A DNA stretch of 64,000 bases, taken from positions 2,852,001 through 2,916,000 of the forward strand of contig JAGTWJ010000003.1 of assembly GCA_020064725.1 (NCBI GenBank). The letters are read 5' to 3'. The notes beneath the pieces are model-generated. The model had not been told where the DNA came from and made no database searches. It worked only from the letters and a program-made list of their open reading frames with translations. Shown in pieces: positions 1-9,610 of this stretch. The stretch is from Drechslerella dactyloides (Eukaryota > Ascomycota > Orbiliomycetes > Orbiliales > Orbiliaceae). The translations under genes and the position numbers were made by a program. Numbering within the stretch: position 1 is the first letter of the stretch; every line of letters starts with the position of its first letter.

Positions 1-2
1 TG

Positions 3-83
3 TTGGGGGATACGATTAAGGAGCTGCTGGAGCGGGGGAAGGACGCTGGTACGATGGCGGACTTTCTCGGGCGAGTTCATTGA
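3..83 (+). CDS. C-terminal tail of an unidentified protein (partial)
   Basis: An open frame enters from the left edge and ends at a TGA at 81-83. Only the last 26 residues are visible. They are charged and probably helical, with a KELLERGKD segment and an end in LGRVH. Nothing in so short a piece identifies the family. It is called coding because the codons look G/C-ending like the neighbouring real genes and because the sequence turns T/G-rich and non-coding immediately after the stop. Confidence 0.45.
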   Translation: MGDTIKELLERGKDAGTMADFLGRVH

Positions 84-491
84 TTTATATATACTATTTA
101 ACTTTGGTGGTGGTGGCGGGTGGTGGGTGTAAGTTGGCAGTGGCATTATGGAGCGATTTGCACCGCGATGTGGTTCGGGGTGCATGCATGATTGGCGTTT
201 GGGATTTTATATTGGAGAAGTTAGCATGGATGGTGCTGGATGATTTGCCGGTATTGGCTCTTTACTCTTTTTTACACTCGTTGAGTGTGGCACTCTTTGG
301 GTGTGGTGGATGGATTGTAATTTATGTATGTATGGGATTTTGATACGGTTGTGGGGGGTGAGGAGGAGGGAGGGGGGTAATGATCTAGAGATAGAGATTT
401 TTTGGACGTTCGTTTGATATTGGTTGGGTATTATATTTTGACGGTGAAGTTACCGTTTTCAAAATTCCTTTCTTACTGGTGTTGGCAAAAG

Positions 492-516
492 GACGGCTGT
501 CTGGCTTGCGAGACAA
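492..516 (-). repeat. Copy of dispersed GTCTCG foldback motif
   Basis: Read on the minus strand this is TTGTCTCGCAAGCCAGAC followed by AGCCGTCC. The same 26 bases, with two transitions, occur on the plus strand at 7687-7712. Only the left arm is clear here. Confidence 0.6.
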
Positions 517-1805
517 TGTTGTTGGGAGATAGGTTGTGGGATTGTCGGTGAGGGTGAGAGAGGGCAGAGGGTGAAGAGGGGAGAGGGGGTGTACGATGTA
601 GTGTAGGTGATATACATAATAATATTCTGGTATCGATAAATCTGGCATGGTGTTTTGCAGATGTGGTGTAGATTTTTTTATATCTATGAGCATGCATGCA
701 TGGAGATTGCTGTCTGGGATCAGTACTGGGGCGTAGGCTGGTATGATATTATCTGTGTGGGAGGGGATGTATCTGTGCATGTCGTAGTGGTTGTGGATGC
801 CATATGTATATCAGATGGCTACTGTATCTGGATCTATAGGTACTTAAGGAGCTGGTTGATGAGCTTGTGGTGAATTTAGGGTATGGAGAGCTGTACTGAT
901 GTATATACTGATATAGGTGTGCTGGGAATGTCCTGGGGTGAAGGGGTTGATAGCTGAAACGGAGAATAGTTGTCCCGGGCAGGTGAATTTCCTGAAAAAT
1001 TTTTACAACATTGTCCCGGGGTGTGATGCAACAATCGATGGTCCCGATTTATAATAGCAGCGAGGTTCGACGGCGTGGGACATGCATGAGTTCCTCGACG
1101 TCCCATACTCTAGCTTCCCAATTGTACGTGCAATAGATAGAAATCCCTGAAATGTGCATGAGGATACATGGGTATGGCTATATAGATCGGTACTGTAGCA
1201 CGCTATTCTTCCACGAGGTGGAGCTAGGAATCAGACTTGCAAATGCATGTGCAACTTTCGTCTCCAATCGACGGACGTTGGCAGACTACATTGTTGAGTA
1301 TTCACTCACATCTACTAATTTCTGCGAACGGAGATTATGGTCCTGGTGTAGCTATATGGTGTTTTAAAGCGGTACGCAGTCTAGGATGGTGGTATAGCTC
1401 GAACGACTGGAGAGCTGGCTTTCCTGCGGGACAGCCATTCTCACAATATGATACGTTGTCCCACTTTGGCTGGGAAGCTGCTGAATTCGATTCTGCTTCT
1501 TATGAGGTTGACAGCGCCGTGAACGATATACATATATACTGCGGCCATCACCTCATGCACGGATTACAATTGCGATAATGGTATAGATGCTACGTCGCAA
1601 AAATCTTCCTATTGGATCAAATCTCCTGAATAGTATACTGTTTATTCTAGCGATTAGATATCCACGTTGAGTGTGCATCTTCCTAAACGGTACACGTCTG
1701 GATCTGGAGATATGTATTCCCAATCGGGCGAACGGTGTCCGATTCGCCTTAAATCTCCCTTATTGTGATAATTATCATTATAGCGTACATCCTCCCGATT
1801 GTTGT

Positions 1806-1867
1806 AATATCCTTCTATACGCTTCCAATGTGGTCAAATATCCTTCCATATGCTTCCAATGTGGTAA
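1806..1867. repeat. Two-copy 31-bp tandem repeat
   Basis: Two adjacent units sharing atatccttc-ata-gcttccaatgtggt, offset by 31 bases and differing at a few positions. Confidence 0.6.
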
Positions 1868-2046
1868 TGTGGTGGGACGGGAGTGGAGTGTCTCATGCTG
1901 TATCTGGCGGTTTATCCGTGCGATGCCGCACCATATCGCCGGTGATATACACCCATACGCACGGCATCTCATCGTTCGTTGGAATAGAAACTTGTGATAT
2001 ACGACGTACGTCGTAGCGCGGCCCAGTGCACCCGTGGATGGGCCGA

Positions 2047-2996
2047 CTAGTCGGAGTCGGGGTCGTAGAGGTCCAGGCCCTGGAAAACCTCCTGCTCCTT
2101 CGCCTTGCGCTCGGCTTCTCGCCGCGCTTCGATCTCGCGCTGGCGCTCGCGGTCCGCGGCCGTCGGCCTCTCCGCGCTGCTTGCTGCGGGCGCGGCAGTC
2201 GCCGTCTGTTGCTGCGCGGGGTCCGGCTGTGTGGATTCTGCCGCTGCCGCTGCCGCCGCAGCATCATCCGGCACGGCGTCGAGGTAGCCTAGGTTCGCGA
2301 GGATGCCGCGCTTCATGATCTCTTCCGACGGCCACGGGGCGAAGGGCATGTTGGCGGAGGGGTCGAGGAGGGCGATGTCTTCTGCTGTGGGCCGGGTGGC
2401 TGCGTTCCCTGTTGCTTCGGGCTTTGCTGCGTCGGCGGCGGCGGTGGCGCCGTTCGTGTCTGCTTTTACGATCGCGGTGGATGCATTTTCGGTTGTTGTC
2501 GTGGTTGTAGATGTGGTGGTTGAGGCCGGCTTGAGGTGGGTTGGTGGGCGGGTGAATTTTGAAATCTTGTTGGCGTAGGAGAGCAGGGCGCCGTATTCGA
2601 CGGGGCGGGCGTGTTCGGGGAAGATGGAGGTCGGGGCGGAGAGCAGCTCGGCGCGGGCGGCGGAGAGAGTGGTGAGCAGGGTGGAGAGCTCGGCGTCGAG
2701 CGCGGTGGAGAGGGCGCGGAGGTGCAGCAGCCGCTGGTGGTTCGTCTGGTGCGTCACCACTGATATACCGTTAGCTTGGATATATATATCTATATGGATG
2801 GTATGGTGGGAATGGATTATATTGATATGGTGGGGGATGAGGACGCACGCTGGGTGAGGTTTGAGGAGAAGGCGTCGTCGGCGGCGATGAGGGCGGCGGC
2901 GGCACCGGCGGAAGGGTCGTCGACGGCGATGGACTCGAGGAGGCCGGCGAGGGAGGCCTCGATCGCGTCGAGGGACTTGAGCAGGACCCCGTTCAT
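2047..2996 (-). CDS. MED4: Mediator of RNA polymerase II transcription subunit 4
   Basis: Mediator middle-module subunit that helps bridge transcription factors and RNA polymerase II in the nucleus. Two exons: 2849-2996 and 2047-2759, joined over an 89-bp GT-AG intron (gtgcgt...tatatcag). They sum to 861 nt, 286 residues. The start at MNGVLLKSLD fits the family's N-terminal helix. A second helical block (QRLLHLRALSTALDAELSTL) follows the splice. The Med4 signature YANKISKFTRPPT and a downstream FAPWPSEEIMKRGILA block are visible. The middle is a low-complexity Thr/Ala/Asn spacer, and the C-terminus has a poly-Ala run, then an Arg/Glu-rich helix and an acidic LYDPDSD end. An upstream in-frame GTG exists, but the ATG gives the expected family length. 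The gene is divergent from the NCS-1 gene. Confidence 0.93.
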
Positions 2997-4090
2997 CGGG
3001 GCGATCAGTCTTGACACCAGCGAAGCCTGGCAACGTGGGGTGGTGGTGAATTGAGGTTGTGAATTGAGGTTGTGAAGTTGACGTTGAAGCTAGATGAGGT
3101 GGGTAGCACGAATCGGGCGAAGTCGCGATGCTCCACCCGCCCAATCGCCTCGACTCTACTCGACTCGACTTCACATCGCCGCGCGAACGGAAAGAGCCCC
3201 ACCGCCATGCGTCGACCTCGCTAACCGTCGTGAACACGCCTTCGCTTGACGCCGACTTGTGGCATGCTCGTTACACCGCCAAGCGGGCTGCGAGAATGCT
3301 TCGGACGACCGCAAGCGGCGACGGCAGCTCGATGCGCCCGGAGCTTCGTCTCTCGTCGAGGGTGAGACCCCGCGGATGGTCCCGTCGTCGGAGGCTCGCT
3401 GTGTCCGGCGGGCCCGAGCACATCCACAGCTGGCGCTAGCTTCAAGAGAGCGGCCGGGAGGAGCTGCGGGCTGACGTCGACGGATATCTCCAGGCGACGA
3501 GACCGGGCGAGTGAGGCTGTGCAAAGCCTCCTCGCCGCCCCACGACGGACGGCCAGATGGAAAGAACGAAAGTATCTTGGGCAGGCTGTCTCCAGCTTCT
3601 CTCGATGACGGTCTAGCTCTTAGTCAGCCGTCTGATGTGCTTCGTCGGATACTAATCGTTTCACGCCCTTTAGCCTTTGTGTCAGTCTTCATCCAAGCAT
3701 CTCGTATCGGCCAAGTGAGTTCAGTTGTCTTGTCTCGTTCCTGCGTCAAAACTAACTCCAGCTCCTCATCAAAGATACTTCCCGTCATATCTTGAACGTC
3801 CCCGTCCGGCCGTTTTGTAATCGGTCTTATCCCATCCGCGGCCGGGTTACAAAGGTTACAAAGGTTACAAATCGGGCTGGTCTGCGCCGAAGGAAACCTT
3901 AAGAAGCAGCAGCGATCCCCCGCCATAGTACATACATCCACTTTCCTCCATCAGCTCTTTCTCTGTCTTCTCTCCACCACCATCCTCCGACCTCACCAGC
4001 CTGCCCTCCGCTGCCGCCGGCCCCCTCGTCGCCCGCCGGATTCACCCTCGCCCCGTCTCCAAGCGCTCTCCCGAGTCTCCCGCCGCCGCC
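2997..4090. promoter_or_regulatory. Divergent intergenic region between MED4 and NCS-1 genes
   Basis: About 1.1 kb separating two head-to-head genes, so it must hold both promoters and 5' leaders. It is GC-rich with open frames on both strands that look like leader sequence. A pyrimidine-rich tract precedes the NCS-1 start. Three perfect 9-bp repeats of ggttacaaa lie at 3845-3871 and could be a factor-binding cluster; this is inference. Confidence 0.5.
3845..3871. repeat. 9-bp tandem repeat ggttacaaa x3
   Basis: Three exact consecutive copies of ggttacaaa in the divergent promoter region, about 220 bp upstream of the NCS-1 start codon. Confidence 0.7.
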
Positions 4091-4916
4091 ATGGGAAAGA
4101 AGTGAGTGTTGTTGCCCCGCCGTCCGCCGAGTTTTTGCACCTTGGCGGCTCCTCCATCTCGGCTATCTCGAAGCTCCGGCGATGACCTCATGCACACCTT
4201 CTCTCCGTATTCATTATGGTATTCATTATGGTATGCTGACGGTGGTGCAGCCAGTCCAAGCTCTCCACGCAGGAGATCGAAGAGCTCCAGAAGAACACCC
4301 ACTTTGACCGCAAGGAGCTCCAACAATGGTACAAGGGTAGGCATTCCTTCGGCTATGCTCCGACGACCGCGCTGACCGCAGCTCGCAGGCTTCCTCAAGG
4401 ACTGCCCCTCCGGCACGCTTAACAAGCAGGAGTTCCAGAAAATCTACAAGCAGTTCTTCCCCTTCGGCGACCCCACCAACTTTGCCGACTACGTCTTCAA
4501 CGTCTTCGACGCCGACCACTCCGGGACTATCGATTTCAAGGAGTTCATCTGCGCCTTGAGCGTCACCTCGCGTGGGACGCTGGACGACAAGCTCAAGTGG
4601 GCCTTCCAGCTCTACGACATTGACGGCAACGGCGAGATCTCGTACGATGAGATGCTGAAGATAGTCGAGGCGATCTATAAAATGGTACCACCCAATTCCC
4701 ATATACTCTGGCAATGACGCCGCTAACAACCACCAGGTCGGGACAATGGTCAAGCTGCCGGAGGACGAGGACACGCCTGAGAAGCGGGTCAAGAAGATCT
4801 TCCGCATGATGGACAAGGACGAGAGCAACAGCCTCACCATGGAGGAGTTCCGCGAGGGCAGCCAGCGCGACCAGACCATCGTCTCCGCCCTGTCGCTGTA
4901 CGACGGCCTGGTCTAG
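4091..4916 (+). CDS. ncs1: Neuronal calcium sensor 1 / frequenin homologue
   Basis: EF-hand calcium sensor that, in fungi, regulates phosphatidylinositol 4-kinase and calcium tolerance at membranes. Four exons: 4091-4101, 4251-4336, 4389-4684, 4737-4916; introns of 149, 52 and 52 bp; sum 573 nt, 190 residues, the usual family length. The protein starts MGKNQSKLS, so Gly2 with Ser6 gives an N-myristoylation signal. EF1 (near 36-47, DCPSGTLNKQE) is degenerate, as in all NCS-1 proteins. EF2 (DADHSGTIDFKE, about 73-84), EF3 (DIDGNGEISYDE, about 109-120) and EF4 (DKDESNSLTMEE, about 157-168) carry calcium ligands, but EF4 has Asn where the central Gly normally sits. The 11-nt first exon is easily missed; its ccgccATGG context is good. 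Confidence 0.95.
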
Positions 4917-5532
4917 CCTCCGCACCGCCTCCCGTCTCACGCCCCCCAATTCCCTGCATTTCGGAGCGGTTTGTTGCCCTTGTCGTCCTTGTAGCCTTTC
5001 CTTACTGGTCGGTATCATCTGAAATGAAAACGAGAGAAAAAAAGTTTCCCACGAAGGCCGGAGTCCTAGTATCGTCGTCGTCGTCGTTGTCATGCATGCG
5101 TTCTTTTTTGTGCACAGTTTCCGCATCCTGTGGCCAAACGGCAGGATCGATTCGAGCATGACGGAGAGATTCCCCGGGTTGTCTAGTCTTATCTATCTTG
5201 TATCACTTTCGCTTTCTTTTCCTTTCCTTTTTTCTGTCGCACCTGTCTTGAGGACCTTGGATGGTGTCGCGGGCCGCAAAAAGCAGCTACATGGTGTTAT
5301 CATAGAAGAGAATGAATGCAGTCGCGCCGATATCTGTCCCCAAGCTTGTCCTCAGTGATGCTTTACCTGGCCTCAGTCATCGAATAATTGGAGCAATACG
5401 TGTTAACCAGCGTTATAGATCTGATCTGGCTCTTGATAGCCGGGCCATCTCGCTCTCTCCTGCATCCATCATCACGCTCGTTTCCATCAGTTTATCCTTA
5501 CAAGGCTGAAGTTCACCGCATCAACGCTCAAC
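4917..5532. other. Intergenic region, NCS-1 3' flank and deaminase promoter
   Basis: 616 bp with no gene. The first part is a T/C-rich 3' flank containing a tcgtcgtcg run near 5073-5089. The last 100 bp is pyrimidine-rich leader (ctctctcctgcatcc) before the ATG at 5533. No TATA box stands out. Confidence 0.5.
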
Positions 5533-7346
5533 ATGGCTACAGACACTATCGAGAACGCCCCGGAGACCGCCGCACCGGAGACCGCACCGGGGGCCCCTCC
5601 GGACTCGCCCAGCTCGACAGGCTCCTCCGAGACCCTCCACGAGAATTTTGACCGCTGGCTTACCACCCCGTTCCTCCTCCGGGCCCTCCGCAGCCTCGAG
5701 CCCAAGGCCGACGACCGGCGCCGCGAGGGCCCCAAGCACCCGCCGCATTACATCATGCACGACCTCCGCTTCCTCGACAGCCTGGCCATGCTCCTCGTCA
5801 CGCACGACGACGGGGAGGACACCGGCACCGTCGCCGTCTCCATGCGCACGACGGGGGACGGGATACACTTCTACTACGCCCGGGGCCACGACACCACGCC
5901 TGCGGAGCGGGAGTACGCTTACGACCTCCTGGACACCGCTCGCCGCATCGCCGGCGGCGACCTGGACCAGTGGGCTGGCGAGCGGGAGCTGTTCCGTATC
6001 GTCTGTACTGCGTGCGCGGACAAGATTACCTCGACGATCCGTAAGCTCGGCGCCGCGCCGTGGTCGGCAACGGGGACCCTTACGGCAAAGTCGTACATCG
6101 ATCGGGATGCTCTCGCGCCGCGAGAGTGGGACGCTGGTTTCAACCGGCCGGGGGACGGTACGCAGCTCCAAGCTGTAAAATGCAGCTGTGCGAATTGTGG
6201 GGACACGAATACCCGGTCCACGAACACCGAGTCCCAGACCACAAACCTCCAAAACCCACACGAAGTCAAAGCTGTCGGAAACAACCGCCTTCCCGACCGC
6301 TGCCAGAACGAGGAGTCGCGCTTCGTCCGCTTCGTCCGCGCACGCCATGTTAGCAACCACATTGACGACCGCGCGCAGCAGGAGATATTCACACTCCTCC
6401 TCAAGGCGCAGAACGTCCGCGGCCGCCTCTCGTGGGAGCGGCTCGTCCGCCTCATCCTGCTCGCGCGCATCATCGTCAGCGAATACGACATGCTCGAGCC
6501 GCTTGCCGACCTCACGGAAGGGCAGCTCAAGTATCTCAAGAAGCTGGCAGCGTACGCTGACACCATCGAATCGATCTCGCGGCGGGCCCTGACGCCGGGA
6601 TACAAGACGGGCCTCCTCAACGCCACTATCCTGGTACTCCCCCCCTCCACCCCAACAGTCCCTCCGTGCGTTGACTCGCTAACGTTGTTACAGGACGTCA
6701 GAGAACTGATGCGGCTGCCGCGCGACCCGCCGCCACGCCCGCCGCCAGCGACGGTCTTCCAAATCATCACCGCCGTAGAAACCCAGTACTACGGCGACCC
6801 GGTCGTCACCCCGGCCACGCTGAAAGCGTACTGCCCAACCTTCACGGACAAACTGTGGACCTACGACGTACAAACCCAATTCGACAACGTGCACGCGGAA
6901 GCAGCGCTCGGCGCCTTCCTCGCGACGCATTTCCGCGAAATAAGGCTGCCGTCCATCACCATCGGCACTACCAGACCGACGTGCTGGGCGTGCAGTCTGT
7001 ACCTCGAGGCCGTACGCGCTGGATTAGAGAAAGCTGGCTTGCTCGGCGGGAAGGTTGGCGCGCAGGTTTTCAATCGCGGGTGCAGCGGTCGAGTTCCGCC
7101 GGCGGAAAAGTGGATGATACCTGATATCGCTGGACCGGATGGGGAGTGCGAGGCTATTCCTGTGGCGTTCCCGGAGGCGGTGCTGGGGGATGCTGTAAGG
7201 CTTGCGATGATGTTGCGGATGACGGTGAGATCCCCAACCTGTTCGGGGATGCTTTCGGCCGTATACTCATTGTTTTTTTGATATAGGCGACGTGCGCGAA
7301 GGATTGGGAGAGTTCGGATACGGATTCGTCGTCGGAGTCGGAGTAG
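5533..7346 (+). CDS. OTT_1508-like deaminase-fold protein
   Basis: Predicted zinc-dependent nucleic-acid/nucleotide deaminase-fold protein of the OTT_1508-like family common in fungi; substrate unknown. Three exons: 5533-6633, 6694-7224, 7287-7346; introns of 60 bp (branch gctaac) and 62 bp; sum 1692 nt, 563 residues. The first intron is open in frame, so an unspliced reading would add 20 spurious residues. The C-terminal domain has the two deaminase motifs: HAE at about 434-436 (zinc His and catalytic Glu) and TCWAC at about 463-467 (two zinc Cys). The N-terminal 360 residues are helical with a pair of Cys (CSCANC) near 217-222 and no recognised domain. The tail is acidic/Ser-rich (SDTDSSSESE). 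Activity and role are inferred from motifs only. Confidence 0.78.
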
Positions 7347-7474
7347 GATGTGATAATTGTCGGAGTTGGCATTTGTAGCTGCTGGACGGTTCGATTGGCG
7401 CATGCAGCGGGTTAGCTATATACATATATACATACTAGAGGCGTCTGTTTTACGTTAACTAGAAAAGAGAAAAG

Positions 7475-7480
7475 AATAAA
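7475..7480 (+). terminator. Poly(A) signal AATAAA of the deaminase-like gene
   Basis: AATAAA in an A-rich context, 129 bp after the stop codon. Confidence 0.45.
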
Positions 7481-7686
7481 AACACGGCATCCATGGGTTA
7501 AAGTATCGTCGTTCCGGTTGCGTGTAGCTTTGTAAGAATGTCGCGTGCTTTGTCTTGCGTTCCTTCGTAGATGTGGTGATATCCGCTGTTTGTCCTTACT
7601 ACTTTTCTGATATAGGATATATACCCAAAGTCTATGCATTATGGTATCGTCGGTATTTTGAGCATTTCCTACCGATATATATATAC

Positions 7687-7729
7687 TTGTCTCGTAAACC
7701 AGACAGCCGTCCTGTTGGGCCTGCGAAGT
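7687..7729 (+). repeat. Dispersed GTCTCG foldback element
   Basis: Left arm TTGTCTCGTAAACCAGAC is followed by AGCCGTCCTGTTG and a right arm GGGCCTGCGAAG, which is roughly the reverse complement of the left arm. The copy at 34625-34665, on the other strand, matches over almost the whole 42 bases. Confidence 0.65.
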
Positions 7730-9246
7730 ATATACGCACTCAAGGCTGCGACCTTTGAATATTTCGGCAAAGACTTCGATCTGTCCGCATCTGAAGTTGC
7801 CATGCTGGTGCGTTGGAAAACTATCTACACATCATATAACTATGTCATCAAGTCCCTTCCGACAGCCTGACTACACACCTACCCACGCGGTGAAATGCCT
7901 CCCGTATGTTTGTATCAGTGGTACATTTAGTGATCTGTAGTTTAGTCTACGCCCGGTTCGTGATTTGAATATAGGAATTATATTATATTATGCACATATA
8001 AACACCTTCTCAGTCAGGCGCAAGATATTGAAACGGAGAAATGGAGTGTTTTGTGACAAGCCTTCTAGATACATGACTTAAAGAAAAAAACGCTCAAGAG
8101 TTGTCGTTGAGGCTGCGGACAGCCGTGACGTCGTCCTGTAGTATCCAGAACCAGGATCACGTTCTCCTCGTAGAGAGTCGCATGGTCTCCTAACACTTTC
8201 CCGCGTACAGTTGCAATCAAGTTGCGGTGTCGACTTGGTCGCACATGTATGCATCCTCACGAGTTCTCGCGCGATACCCCCCCTTCTGTAGGAGCATTTG
8301 AGCGATGAACAATATCGGTCTGTCCGTTATGTTGAGAAGGATAACTTGTCGTTATCAATTGTGGGGAGGATGGTAAGGATGAGAGTTCCAGCTGTAGTGC
8401 CATTATGATCGTACTGATCGGCTGTACGTATAGCCGATAATTGGGAGGTGACTGTCTCTTGACGGTGAAGATTGCTTGCTCTTCGGGTCTGCAGGCAGTG
8501 ACGTCGGGTTCCATTTATCCAAGGCCGAAAAGGTCTCTTGATCCGTACCGCGAACTTCTTATTGTGGTTCCTCCAGTGGTTCTTCAAACGCAGGCAACCG
8601 ATGGCCTTGAAGAAATCATAGATTTTCGGTGATTTGTCTGGAAAGTCCATGGTTTGTGATCTTTAGCATGTCTTCTGCATAGTAGATTGTGAGGTGTCTA
8701 TGCGGGGGTCCCCTCGTAATGTCGAATGTTTCTTATAACAGCCAGATGAGATGACCGACTATTATTGCACCGGCTAGCTTCTTGTTTCGGCCGCGTCGTA
8801 TATTCATCTTCTGACATTAAGGATGCGATTTCCTCTTTCTTTTTAATATTTTTTTTATTTTTTTAAAGCCTTTTTATAAATTTTTATGCTGTTGTAAGTG
8901 GAAAGGTAGGTATGGATTGCTAGCATCCGCGGCCCAAGGCGAGGACAACCTGAGCTTGCATATGTGCCATGTTGAGGCCCACACCCCGCTGGGATCTACT
9001 CGTAGTTCCCCAAGTCGTAGGTCTTCAAAGTCATTCTCGAAGTCGCAAATGATTAACCCGTGGTGACCGCAACGTAAGACATGACGGTCCATGAGACAAG
9101 GTAGATAGAAGACCTATCATTTTCTTCCGACATGATGGTCGTCGCGATCTCAAAGGTTACAGCGACGTGCTGGTCGCTGCGGGTAGTATGCCGCGCATGG
9201 TTAGCTTTTGTGCGACCGTGTCTGTAATGTATCGTATTGCGACCGC

Positions 9247-9610
9247 ATCTACTGGTGCCAAAATTGCTCTTCCCAGGAGAAGTATCCAGTGCCGTTCTCG
9301 AAAGGTAGAGTTCGAACTTGGTCGACGCGACCGCTGAACTTAAAGGGTTTCGAATGTTTGAAGTGTACGTACACCTTCGACCTTCTTGCGCTGGATGTCT
9401 TGTCTGCCTCGTGTCGACCGTATTGTCTGGTGATAAAATTGTTCCTCTCCAGGAGAGGTATCCGGTGCCGTTTGCGAAAAGGCAGCGTTTGAAATTGGTT
9501 GACTTGGTGCCTGAACTTGGAATGCGAACGTATTTAGAGATTGTACATGAATTGGACATGTACATAAACTTTCCTCGACCTTCTTGCGCTGGATGTCTTT
9601 GTTGTATTGC
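9247..9610. repeat. Diverged tandem duplication, unit about 180-190 bp
   Basis: Two successive units share aligned blocks: accgtatt/gcgacc, aaaattg(c/t)tc, ccaggagaagtatccagtgccgtt against ccaggagaggtatccggtgccgtt, and tcgaccttcttgcgctggatgtctt in both. Similarity is patchy, so the duplication is old. Neither strand gives a recognisable protein. Confidence 0.6.

Larger units (their letters stand above)
84..2046. other. Intergenic stretch, 3' flanks of two convergent genes
   Basis: About 2 kb with no supported gene. It is T/G-rich at first, as expected of a 3' flank, and short open frames lack coding character. It holds one copy of the dispersed GTCTCG foldback motif (near 492-516), tgtcccggg boxes at about 970-1020, and a 31-bp tandem duplication at 1806-1867. 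Confidence 0.6.

Noticed and set aside
2997..3237. Upstream extension of MED4 to a longer minus-strand frame
   Set aside because: It comes from reading exon 2's frame through the intron and past exon 1; the spliced model with the ATG at 2996 gives the expected Med4 start.
5521..6770. Long minus-strand open frames opposite the deaminase-like gene
   Set aside because: They are antisense shadows of GC-rich coding sequence; only the plus strand shows conserved motifs and proper splice sites.
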